From Nitrobacter sp051535215 (lineage in GTDB: Bacteria; Pseudomonadota; Alphaproteobacteria; Rhizobiales; Xanthobacteraceae), in contig NZ_JBPPLY010000016.1 in NCBI RefSeq assembly GCF_051535215.1, forward strand, positions 5,036 through 69,035: a DNA stretch of 64,000 nucleotides, written 5' to 3'. How positions within the stretch are numbered: position 1 is the stretch's first letter; each line of letters opens with the position of its first letter. The notes below the pieces were generated by a model, which had not been told where the DNA came from, did not search any database, and saw nothing but the letters and a program-made list of their open reading frames with translations. Both the position numbers and the translations under genes were made by a program. Shown piece by piece: positions 55,226 to 63,349 of this stretch.

Positions 55226-57436
55226 ATGGATCATTTTTCGCGCAGCCGCCCGGCATCGACATCGACGACTCGCGTCGTCGATGTCCTGGTTCCCGTTGCG
55301 ATCGATCAGGCTTATTCCTACCGCGTTCCGCACGGCATGGAGATCGCGCCCGGCGACGTGGTCACGGTGCCGCTCGGACCGCGCGAGGTCATCGCCGTGG
55401 TCTGGGCCGAAAACCCGTCGCCCGATCCACGCCTGCACAACCGGTTGAAGGACATTGGCGAAAAACTCAGTGTGCCGCCGCTCAAGGCTGAACTGCGCAC
55501 GCTGATCGACTGGGTCGCAAACTACACGCTGTCGTCACGCGGCATGGTGATGCGCATGAGCCTGCGGATGGGCGAGCACCTCGGACCGGAGCGGGCACGA
55601 GCCGGCGTACGACTCAGCGGCGAGCCGCCCCAGCGCATGACGCCGGCGCGACGGCGGCTGATCGCGGTGTTGTCCGATCGCCTGCTGCACGGAAAATCCG
55701 ATGCCGCGAAGGAAGCGGGCGTCAGCGCCGGCGTGGTCGACGGCCTCGTCGACGAGGGCACGCTGACGATCGAGCCGATGCCGCCTCCTCCGCCGCCACC
55801 GCCGCCCGATCCAGATTTCGCCGTTCCCGACTTTTCCCGCATCCAGCGCGCCGCCGTGGACGCCATGCGCGCGCTCGCCGCGAACGGCACGTTCCACGTC
55901 GCGCTGCTCGACGGCGTCACCGGATCCGGCAAGACCGAGGTCTATTTCGAAGCAGTCGCCGAAACCATCCGCCGCGGCAAGCAGGCGCTGATCCTGATGC
56001 CGGAGATCGCGCTGACCGGGCAGTTTCGCGACCGCTTCGCGGCGCGCTTCGGCGAACGCCCGCTGGAGTGGCATTCCGAACTGACGCCGCGCACGCGCGC
56101 GCGCAACTGGGCCGCGATCGCGGCGGGCGAGGCGCAGGTCGTGGTCGGCGCACGCTCGGCGCTGTTTCTTCCCTATGCCGATCTCGGGCTGATCATCGTC
56201 GACGAGGAGCACGACCAGGCCTACAAGCAGGACGAAGGCGCGCACTATCACGCCCGCGACATGGCCGTGGTGCGCGCGCATATCGCAAAAATTCCGATCG
56301 TGCTGGCGTCGGCGACGCCGTCGGTCGAGAGCGAAGTCAATGCACGCAAGGGACGCTATCAGCGCATCGCGCTGACGTCGCGGTTCGGCGGCCAGCACAT
56401 GCCACAGATCGAACTGATCGATCTGCGCCGCGAGGCCCCGCCGCGCGGCCGCTTCGTTTCTCCGCGTCTTGCGGGGGAAATTCAAAACGCCATCGAACGG
56501 CGCGAGCAGGCGCTGCTGTTTCTCAACCGACGCGGCTACGCGCCGCTGACCTTGTGCCGCGCCTGCGGTCACCGCTTCGCCTGCACGATCTGCGACGCAT
56601 GGCTGGTGGATCATCGCTTCCGGCAGCGTCTCGTATGCCATCACTGCGGCTTCTCGATGCCGCGTCCACGGCAATGTCCGCATTGCGCGGCGGAGGAATC
56701 GCTTGTCGCTGTCGGCCCCGGCGTCGAACGGTTGCAGGAAGAGGCCGCCGCGCTGTTCCCCGACGCCCGCACCATGGTGCTGTCGAGTGATCTGATCACC
56801 TCGATCGAGACGATGCGCACCGAACTCAACGACATCGCGGAAGGCCGCGTCGACATCATCATCGGCACGCAACTGGTGGCGAAGGGACATCATTTTCCGC
56901 GCCTGAACCTCGTCGGCGTCGTCGACGCCGACCTCGGCCTGAGCAACGGCGATCCGCGCGCCGCGGAACGGACTTTCCAACTGCTCAACCAGGTGATCGG
57001 CCGCACCGGTCGCGAGCAAGGCCGCGGAATCGGTTATCTGCAAACCCACCAGCCCGAACACCCCGTGATGAAGGCCCTGGTCGCAAGCGACCGCGAGGCG
57101 TTTTACGCCAGCGAGATCGAGGCACGGGAGCGCGCGGGCTATCCCCCGTTCGGCCGCCTCGCCAGCCTGATCATATCCGCAGGCGACCGCCCGACCGCAG
57201 AGGGTTTCGCCCGCCAGCTCGCCGCGACCGCACCGATCGACGAATGCGTTCAGGTGCTCGGACCGGCGGAAGCGCCGCTCGCCGTCATCAAAGGCCGCTA
57301 TCGCTTTCGCTTGCTGGCGAAGTCGGCGCGCGGCGTGGATCTTTCCGGCTATCTGCGCGAGTGGCTCGCCGCGGGACCGAAGACCAAGGGTAACCTCAAG
57401 CTCGAAGTGGATGTCGACCCGCAGAGCTTTCTCTAG
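55226..57436 (+). CDS. priA: Primosomal replication protein N' (PriA helicase)
   Basis: PriA restarts collapsed replication forks. The 736-residue protein has the 3'-end-binding N-terminal domain (DVLVPVAIDQAYSYRVP), a winged-helix region, and then a linker with nine consecutive prolines (186-194). The helicase core has Walker A GVTGSGKTEVYF and the DEEHD box. Two paired zinc sites follow (CRACGHRFACTICDAW; CHHCGFSMPRPRQCPHC), then the helicase C-terminal half (TQLVAKGHHFPRLNLVGV). The length is normal for alphaproteobacteria. Confidence 0.97.
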   Translation: MDHFSRSRPASTSTTRVVDVLVPVAIDQAYSYRVPHGMEIAPGDVVTVPLGPREVIAVVWAENPSPDPRLHNRLKDIGEKLSVPPLKAELRTLIDWVANYTLSSRGMVMRMSLRMGEHLGPERARAGVRLSGEPPQRMTPARRRLIAVLSDRLLHGKSDAAKEAGVSAGVVDGLVDEGTLTIEPMPPPPPPPPPDPDFAVPDFSRIQRAAVDAMRALAANGTFHVALLDGVTGSGKTEVYFEAVAETIRRGKQALILMPEIALTGQFRDRFAARFGERPLEWHSELTPRTRARNWAAIAAGEAQVVVGARSALFLPYADLGLIIVDEEHDQAYKQDEGAHYHARDMAVVRAHIAKIPIVLASATPSVESEVNARKGRYQRIALTSRFGGQHMPQIELIDLRREAPPRGRFVSPRLAGEIQNAIERREQALLFLNRRGYAPLTLCRACGHRFACTICDAWLVDHRFRQRLVCHHCGFSMPRPRQCPHCAAEESLVAVGPGVERLQEEAAALFPDARTMVLSSDLITSIETMRTELNDIAEGRVDIIIGTQLVAKGHHFPRLNLVGVVDADLGLSNGDPRAAERTFQLLNQVIGRTGREQGRGIGYLQTHQPEHPVMKALVASDREAFYASEIEARERAGYPPFGRLASLIISAGDRPTAEGFARQLAATAPIDECVQVLGPAEAPLAVIKGRYRFRLLAKSARGVDLSGYLREWLAAGPKTKGNLKLEVDVDPQSFL

Positions 57437-57617
57437 CTGGAAGCGCTTTTCCGTCATGCCGGGCAACGCGTGAGCCGGCGATCCGAAAGAGATGCACAAG
57501 GAACTCTTAACAACCCTGCCGGCCATGTGCTGTAGATCACGCCCGCCTCTGTACAACGGCGCGCCGGGATTGACGGCCTCGGGGTTGGCATTCAATCTGC
57601 CGCCGCGCGAGGGCTGA
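57437..57617. other. Gap before the redox-export operon
   Basis: These 181 bases must hold the operon promoter unless it is read from priA. A weak 41-codon frame (57492-57617) ends directly before the next ATG. TTGGCATTCAATCTGC at 57585-57600 has the GG-N10-GC spacing of a sigma-54 promoter, but it would leave a leader of only about six bases. Neither is convincing alone. Confidence 0.35.
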
Positions 57618-59165
57618 ATGCATATCTACTTCCGGGGCAGCGGTTTGCAGCGTCTGCGGTTGGCGTCGGGGCTGGCGCTGATGGCGTTCGCGGCCACGCA
57701 CTTCGCCAATCATGCGGTCGGCCTTGTCAGCCTCGAAGCCATGCATCGGGTGCAGGAACTGCGGACCGCCGTTACCCGGTCATGGCCGGTGTCGATCATC
57801 CTGTTGCTCGCGCTGATCACCCACGTCGCCCTCGGCCTTTATAAATTGAGCCGGCGGGAAACCTGGCGGATGCCGGTCTGGGAGGCTCTGCAGATCGGCA
57901 TCGGACTTTCGATTCCGTTCCTGCTGTTTCCGCATATCGTCAACACCCGCGTGGCGCATGCAGTGTTCGGTGCCAACGACATTTATCTCTACGAACTGGT
58001 CCGACTCTGGCCAGACAGCGCGATCCTGCAAAGCACTCTGCTGGTGCTGGTTTGGGTCCACGGCTGCATCGGCATCCACTACTGGTTGCGGCTGTCCGAT
58101 TCCTACAGCCGGTTCGCTCCGTTCCTGCTGGTCATTGCCCTGTTGTTGCCTGTGCTGGCGCTGTCCGGATTCGCGGTCGCGGGAATGCGCGCGACCTATA
58201 TCATGTCAGACCCGGGCGCGTTCGCCGCGCTGAAAGCGCGAACGAACTGGCCGAACGCCCATGATGCGGCGACGATGGCGACGCTGCGCGACATTGTCCG
58301 ATGGGGATTCGGGCTGCTTGCCGCGACCGCCATCGGCATTGCGTTCCTGCGCTACCGCCGCGAGAGCGCAAAGCGCGGACCGGTCCGGATCAGTTACCTC
58401 GATGGTCCGGCGGTCGATCTGACGCCCGGCATGACGCTGCTGGAGATCAGCCGGTCGGCCGGCATCCCGCATGCATCTCTCTGCGGCGGCCGCGGCCGCT
58501 GCTCGACCTGCCGGGTCCGCATCGAAAAGGGACTGGAGTCGCTTCCAGCGCCTGATGCCGTCGAGGCCACGACCCTCAGCGCGATCGACGCACCGTCGAA
58601 TGTGAGGCTGGCCTGCCAGATTCACCCCACCGCGCCTCTGACGATCGCCATCGTCAGCCGGCCCGGCGTCCACAGCCCGATCCACACCGAGTTCTCCGAG
58701 ATCAAGGAAGTGGTTGCAGCCCACATCCGCGCCGATATCGGCGGCTCCGCGATCGAATTCGCCTCATCCGATCCGGCGGAGGTGGAGGCCTGGCTTCTGC
58801 GTCAGTCGCAACATGCCGCGAAGGTCCGCGACGTGGAGCGTTGGGGCTATCGCCTACGGGGCGCCAGGATGGATTACGTCGGAGAGCGGGCCGTCGGCAC
58901 ATGCGTCTACGAACGGGATACCCGGCTCATTTCCGTCTTCATGTTTCCGGAAACGGACTCCGCGCCGATGGCGATCCGCGGCCAGCGCAATCGATACTCG
59001 GCGCTGAGCTGGCGGGACGAGACCGGCACCATCTGCTGTTCTGTGTCGCAAGTCACAGTGGAGGTCCTTGAGCATCTGGCAGAGGCCTGGGAGGAAGCGG
59101 CTTCCGCGTCGACTGAGTCCGGTGACCCGATGAATCTGGAGCCAACGAGGCACTGCGATGAGTGA
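57618..59165 (+). CDS. Fusion protein: six-helix His-rich membrane domain, [2Fe-2S] ferredoxin domain, anti-sigma-factor-like C-terminus
   Basis: This 515-residue protein appears to be a membrane redox sensor. Helices lie at about 13-37, 55-77, 88-108, 137-158, 167-190 and 226-246, with histidines H28, H32, H69, H106, H148 and H154 inside or near them, as in b-type heme domains. Residues about 255-345 are a ferredoxin domain with ligands C289, C295, C298 and C333 (CGGRGRCSTC). This front part matches membrane adenylate cyclases of the group, but no cyclase domain follows. Residues about 365-495 resemble the C-terminal domain of ECF anti-sigma factors (WGYRLRGARMDYVGERAVG; SALSWRDETGTICCSVS), without the zinc-binding sigma-binding part. 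It overlaps the HlyD gene by 8 bases. Confidence 0.75.
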   Translation: MHIYFRGSGLQRLRLASGLALMAFAATHFANHAVGLVSLEAMHRVQELRTAVTRSWPVSIILLLALITHVALGLYKLSRRETWRMPVWEALQIGIGLSIPFLLFPHIVNTRVAHAVFGANDIYLYELVRLWPDSAILQSTLLVLVWVHGCIGIHYWLRLSDSYSRFAPFLLVIALLLPVLALSGFAVAGMRATYIMSDPGAFAALKARTNWPNAHDAATMATLRDIVRWGFGLLAATAIGIAFLRYRRESAKRGPVRISYLDGPAVDLTPGMTLLEISRSAGIPHASLCGGRGRCSTCRVRIEKGLESLPAPDAVEATTLSAIDAPSNVRLACQIHPTAPLTIAIVSRPGVHSPIHTEFSEIKEVVAAHIRADIGGSAIEFASSDPAEVEAWLLRQSQHAAKVRDVERWGYRLRGARMDYVGERAVGTCVYERDTRLISVFMFPETDSAPMAIRGQRNRYSALSWRDETGTICCSVSQVTVEVLEHLAEAWEEAASASTESGDPMNLEPTRHCDE

Positions 59166-60402
59166 TCTGTTCCGCCGCGAAGCCATCGAACATGCCACGC
59201 AACGGCTAGAGGGCCAGGTTTTCCTGGCCTCGCCGCTTTCTTTGAAGACGCTCGGCCTGTTGCTGTCGGGCATCGTCTTCGCAGCCGCGACCTTCGCCGC
59301 GACCGCGACATACGCGCGGAAGACAACCGTGAGCGGGTTCCTGGTGCCCGACCAGGGCATGATCCGGATCACCTCGCAGGCGCAGGGGACCTTGCGAAGC
59401 GTCCTCGTCAAGGAAGGCGACAACGTCGAGAAGGGCACTCGCCTCGCCATCCTTGACGTCTCGACCGCGACAGCAACCGGCAATACCGGGGATGCGCTTC
59501 TCAAGGGATTTGAATCGGAATCGCTCGCGGCGAAGTCGAGGGCTGAGTCGAAACTGGCGCTGCTGGAACTGGAGCGGGATCAGGCGAACGTTCGGATCAG
59601 CAAGAGCCAGAACGAACTTGCCGAGGTGGATCAGCAGATCGAGTTGCAGCAGGAACGGCTCAAGCTTGCGCGCGAGGAAGTGGATCGCGGGGAAGCCATC
59701 GCCGCCAAGGGATATTTGCCGAAACGCGAAGTCGATCAGCGTCGGCTCGCCGCGCTGGCAATCGAACAGGATCTCGCCGGCGCGCGTCGTCAGAAGGCGA
59801 CGGTGGAGCGCGAACTTGCGGACATCAAGAGCCGGCTGGTTTCGATTCCCTTGGAAATCAAAGCCGCCCGCTCCGACGCCGACGTCGCCCGGGCGACGCT
59901 CGAGCAGCGCCGAGCCGAATCGGAAGCGCGGCGCCTGCAGTTTTTCGTCGCGCCGACCGGCGGACGGATCGCCGCGCTTCCCGTCAGCGACGGCCAGGCG
60001 GTCGCAGCGGGCGGCATGGTCGCGGTGATCATTCCTTCGGGAAGCGAGATCGAGGCCGAACTGCTGGCGCCGTCGCGCGCGATCGGCTTCGTCCAGCCGG
60101 GGCAACAGGTCGAACTCAGTCTCCAGGCCTTTCCCTATCAGCGATTCGGAACGGTGCGCGGGACAGTGAGAACCGTCTCGAGCACGGTTCTGGGCCCGGC
60201 GGACGTCGGCTTTCCGGGTCTCGATATCAAGGAACCGGTATTCAGGATTCGCGTGTCTCTCAGCCGTAGCACCATGGAAGCCTATGGCCAGTCCGTGCCG
60301 ATGCAGCCGGGAATGCTGGTGTCGGCTGAAATCGTCTTCGAGCATCGAAGCCTGCTGCGCTGGCTGTTCGATCCGATCTATGCCGTGGGTCGCCGCGCAT
60401 GA
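59158..60402 (+). CDS. CvaA/HlyD-type secretion adaptor
   Basis: This 414-residue adaptor is for a peptide exporter. The start LFRREAIEHATQRLEGQVFL and SPLS are typical of the CvaA/RaxA branch. One membrane helix (about 30-50) is followed by the lipoyl half TSQAQGTLRSVLVKEGDNVEKG, a long coiled-coil hairpin (about 115-230), the second lipoyl half (FFVAPTGGRIAALPVSDGQ) and a beta-barrel domain. It overlaps the upstream fusion gene by 8 bases and the ABC gene by 4, so all three are probably translated together. An outer-membrane TolC partner must lie elsewhere. Confidence 0.9.
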   Translation: MSDLFRREAIEHATQRLEGQVFLASPLSLKTLGLLLSGIVFAAATFAATATYARKTTVSGFLVPDQGMIRITSQAQGTLRSVLVKEGDNVEKGTRLAILDVSTATATGNTGDALLKGFESESLAAKSRAESKLALLELERDQANVRISKSQNELAEVDQQIELQQERLKLAREEVDRGEAIAAKGYLPKREVDQRRLAALAIEQDLAGARRQKATVERELADIKSRLVSIPLEIKAARSDADVARATLEQRRAESEARRLQFFVAPTGGRIAALPVSDGQAVAAGGMVAVIIPSGSEIEAELLAPSRAIGFVQPGQQVELSLQAFPYQRFGTVRGTVRTVSSTVLGPADVGFPGLDIKEPVFRIRVSLSRSTMEAYGQSVPMQPGMLVSAEIVFEHRSLLRWLFDPIYAVGRRA

Positions 60403-62573
60403 ACATTCTCCGAGAACTCAGTCTGGGCAGGCGCACCCTTCCCGTCATGATGGCGTCGGAGGCCGCGGAATGCGGCCTCGCCTGCCTCGCCATGATCTCG
60501 CGCTATCACGGCCACGATGTCGATCTCAATGCGCTGCGCCAGCGGTTTGCGGTGTCGATGGCCGGCGCGTCGCTGAAAAGCCTGATGGGGATCGCCGATC
60601 AGCTCGGATTTTCGACGCGCGCCATCCGGGTCGAACTGTCGGCGCTGCCCAAGGTTCAGCTTCCCGCCATCGCGCACTGGGACCTCAATCACTTCGTGGT
60701 GCTGAAGTCGGTGTCGTCAAAAGGCATCACCGTCCACGATCCGGCGGTCGGTCTTCGCACTTTCACGATGGAGGAGGCCTCCAAGCATCTGACCGGCGTG
60801 ATCCTCGAACTGGCGCGGAGTGAAACCTTCGAGCCGCTCGAAGCGCGCCTGCCGATGAAGCTGTCGCTGCTCTGGTCGAAGATGCATGGCTGGGGCTGGG
60901 CGGTTGCGCAGGTGCTGATCCTGTCGGTCGCGCTGCAGATCGCAGCTTTCGTGATGCCGCTACAGATGCAGCTTGTGGTCGACGAGGCGCTCGCGCAATC
61001 CGACCACCAGTTGCTGACGGTGATCGCCCTGGGATTCGGCGCTCTCGTCATCATCCAAGCCGGGCTTGAGGCGATCCGCGGCTGGGCGCTGCGCATCTTC
61101 GGCCAGCTCCTGAGCTTCCAGATCACCGGCAATCTCGTACGGCACCTGCTGCGGCTGCCCAACGACTACTTCGAGAAGCGACACGTCGGCGACATCATCT
61201 CGCGCCTCGGTTCGGTCAAGCCGGTGCAGGACGCCATCACGCAAGGCGTGATCGGCACCGTCATCGACGGCATCATGGCTCTGATCGCCGGATTCATCCT
61301 GTTCTTCTATTCCACGGCCCTCGCACTCATCGTCATTGTCGGCGTGCTCATCAACCTCGGCATCACGCTGGCGCTGTTTCCCGGCACCAAGCGCCGCATG
61401 GCCGAGTCCATCGTCGCCGAGGCCAAGGAGCAGTCGCACCTCATCGAGACCATCCGCGCCGCGACGACGCTGAAACTGCTGGGGAGGGAATCGATACGGG
61501 AAGCGACCTGGCGAAATCTGCACGTCGAGACCACCAATGCCGGCATCGCCGTCGGCCGTTACCAGATTTCGCAGACCTTTCTGCAATCGGTCGTCACCGG
61601 CCTGCAAACCGTGATCGTGATCTATGTCGCCGGCGTCACCATCCTGTCAGGCGCAGGCTTTTCAGTCGGCATGATCTTCTCGTTCCTGTCCTACCGGCAG
61701 ACCTTCACCGACCGCGCGATGGCGCTGGTCAACCAGATGGTCCAGTTCCGGCTGTTGCGGCTGCATCTCGACCGCCTCTCCGACATCGTGACGACGCGCT
61801 CCGAGGTCACGCAAGGCCTGCCCGGCCCGCTGGTCAATCAGGGGCACATGCGGCTGAAGGACGTCTGCTTCCGCTACGGCATCAGCGATCCGCTGATCCT
61901 CGAAGACGTCAACCTCGACATCAAGCAGGGCGACTACGTCGCCATCCAGGGCGGATCCGGCGGCGGCAAGACCACGCTGCTCAAGCTGATGCTCGGACTG
62001 ATCCATCCGACCGACGGCACCATCGAACTCGACGGACACCGCGCCACCCCCGAGCGCTGGCGAAGCTGGCGTCAGAGCGTCGGCGTCGTTGCCCAGGACG
62101 ACCGTCTGATGTCCGGCACCATCTCGGAAAACATCGCCGGCTTCGACCCGAACCTCGACATGGAGCGCGTTGTCGCTGCCGCTCACGCCGCGCGCGTGCA
62201 TGCCGACATCATGCGCTTCCCCATGCAGTATCTCAGCCTCGTCGGAGACATGGGCTCGACGCTCTCCGGCGGGCAGCGGCAGCGCGTGCTGCTGGCGCGG
62301 GCGCTGTATCGCCAGCCGCAGATCCTGATTCTCGATGAAGGCACCGCGAACCTCGACGAGCAGAACGAGGAGTTGATCGCGGATCTGATCGACCAGATGA
62401 ATATCACCCGCATCGTGGTCGCGCATCGCCCGGCGCTGCTGCGGCGCGCGCGGCGGGTGTTCACCGTTCAGAACCGAGGATTGGTGCGCGTCGGCGGCAC
62501 CGAACCGTTACCCCGCGAGGCGCTCACGGACGTAACCCCGCTGTCCGTCGCGCCGCCCGAGCCAGCCGAATGA
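60399..62573 (+). CDS. C39-peptidase-containing ABC exporter (CvaB type)
   Basis: This 724-residue exporter has an N-terminal C39 peptidase domain (about 10-140) with Cys25 in AAECGLACLAM, His98 in LNHFVVLKS and Asp114 in VHDPA. The oxyanion Gln expected six residues before the Cys is Ala19 here. Six membrane helices follow (about 165-430), then the ATPase with Walker A GGSGGGKTT, signature LSGGQRQRVLLARAL, Walker B ILILDEGTANLDE and H-loop VAHRP. Such proteins cleave double-glycine leaders and export microcins or signal peptides. No substrate gene is seen nearby. Confidence 0.92.
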   Translation: MNILRELSLGRRTLPVMMASEAAECGLACLAMISRYHGHDVDLNALRQRFAVSMAGASLKSLMGIADQLGFSTRAIRVELSALPKVQLPAIAHWDLNHFVVLKSVSSKGITVHDPAVGLRTFTMEEASKHLTGVILELARSETFEPLEARLPMKLSLLWSKMHGWGWAVAQVLILSVALQIAAFVMPLQMQLVVDEALAQSDHQLLTVIALGFGALVIIQAGLEAIRGWALRIFGQLLSFQITGNLVRHLLRLPNDYFEKRHVGDIISRLGSVKPVQDAITQGVIGTVIDGIMALIAGFILFFYSTALALIVIVGVLINLGITLALFPGTKRRMAESIVAEAKEQSHLIETIRAATTLKLLGRESIREATWRNLHVETTNAGIAVGRYQISQTFLQSVVTGLQTVIVIYVAGVTILSGAGFSVGMIFSFLSYRQTFTDRAMALVNQMVQFRLLRLHLDRLSDIVTTRSEVTQGLPGPLVNQGHMRLKDVCFRYGISDPLILEDVNLDIKQGDYVAIQGGSGGGKTTLLKLMLGLIHPTDGTIELDGHRATPERWRSWRQSVGVVAQDDRLMSGTISENIAGFDPNLDMERVVAAAHAARVHADIMRFPMQYLSLVGDMGSTLSGGQRQRVLLARALYRQPQILILDEGTANLDEQNEELIADLIDQMNITRIVVAHRPALLRRARRVFTVQNRGLVRVGGTEPLPREALTDVTPLSVAPPEPAE

Positions 62574-62607
62574 GTGAGCCCGCTGACAGGTCCACACACC
62601 AGACCTG

Positions 62608-62726
62608 AAGCCTTCGCTTCTGATGGAATCGGAAGTGAGGCTCCACGATTTTGTTTTGACGCGTTTTCTTGACGCGAACGGTATCCATCTTCGGGTCAAA
62701 CCCGACGACATGCTTCGCCCGCTATA
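62608..62726 (-). repeat. Interspersed repeat A, copy 5 (inverted)
   Basis: This reverse-orientation copy lies between the converging ABC exporter and RlpA genes, running from GAAGCCTTCGCTTCTGATGG through GACGCGTTTTCTTGACGCG to GCTATAG. Its GCTTCTGAT/ATCGGAAG hairpin is imperfect. The far end differs from other copies (GGGTCAAACCCG). Confidence 0.8.
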
Positions 62727-62800
62727 GTCGCGAGCGTGTGCCGGCGGTTTGCTGACCAGGCGTCCGCTTCGCGCGAAGACGCCCGCACTGACGTTAGCGC

Positions 62801-63349
62801 CTACATCACCTGGGCGACCACGCGGCCGACACCACGGCCGGTCAACCCGATCGCGCGGGCAGCGCCTTTCGAAAGATCCAGCACGCGGCCCCGGATGAAG
62901 GGACCGCGATCGTTGATGGTGACCACCACGCTGCGGCTGCCATGGGTGACCCTCAGCTTGGTCCCGAACGGCAGGCTGCGATGGGCTGCGGTCATGGCAT
63001 TTTGATTGAAGCGCTGACCCGACGCAGTGCGGCTGCCGGATTCACTTCCATAGTAGGAAGCCACGCCGGAGAATGACCGCCCTGAACCTGCAGACCGCCC
63101 AATGGATGCATTGGCGTTCAGCCAGGGCTGCGCGCCCCAGGATTGTCCCCAGGACTGCTGTCCAGCGGCGCTGGGGCCGGCGGCATGGTGCGCCCGATGT
63201 TGTTGATGATGATGGTGGTGGTAATGATGGCGCGAGCGGGCCGATGCCTCGCTTACGCTCCCCGCAATCAAAACAGTTGCGGCGATCATAGCGACCGCCA
63301 TGCGCGGCCGAACTAGAATCCCCCACGTCGACTTTTGCGAGTGCAACAT
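62801..63349 (-). CDS. rlpA: RlpA-like septal ring lytic transglycosylase/double-psi barrel protein
   Basis: This 182-residue exported protein starts at 63349, eight bases after AGGGGA. The signal peptide ends near ASA (about residue 36). A His-rich stretch with HHYHHHHHQQHRAHH follows, then a Gln/Trp/Ser-rich linker. The double-psi beta-barrel domain (about 90-182) has GVASYYGSESGSRTASGQRF, AAHRSLPFGTKLRVTH and VTINDRGPFIRGRVLDLSKGA, the RlpA signature with the catalytic-type Asp in NDRGPF. There is no SPOR domain. The His-rich part could bind metal. Confidence 0.9.
   Translation of the reverse strand: MLHSQKSTWGILVRPRMAVAMIAATVLIAGSVSEASARSRHHYHHHHHQQHRAHHAAGPSAAGQQSWGQSWGAQPWLNANASIGRSAGSGRSFSGVASYYGSESGSRTASGQRFNQNAMTAAHRSLPFGTKLRVTHGSRSVVVTINDRGPFIRGRVLDLSKGAARAIGLTGRGVGRVVAQVM

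Noticed and set aside
55535..57595. 686-codon minus-strand frame opposite priA
   Set aside because: High-GC codon bias opens long antisense frames. It has no domain similarity, while priA on the other strand is complete.
62624..62728. 34-codon plus-strand frame starting MESEVRLHDFVLTRF
   Set aside because: It lies wholly inside repeat A copy 5. Similar false peptides arise from every reverse copy of the element.
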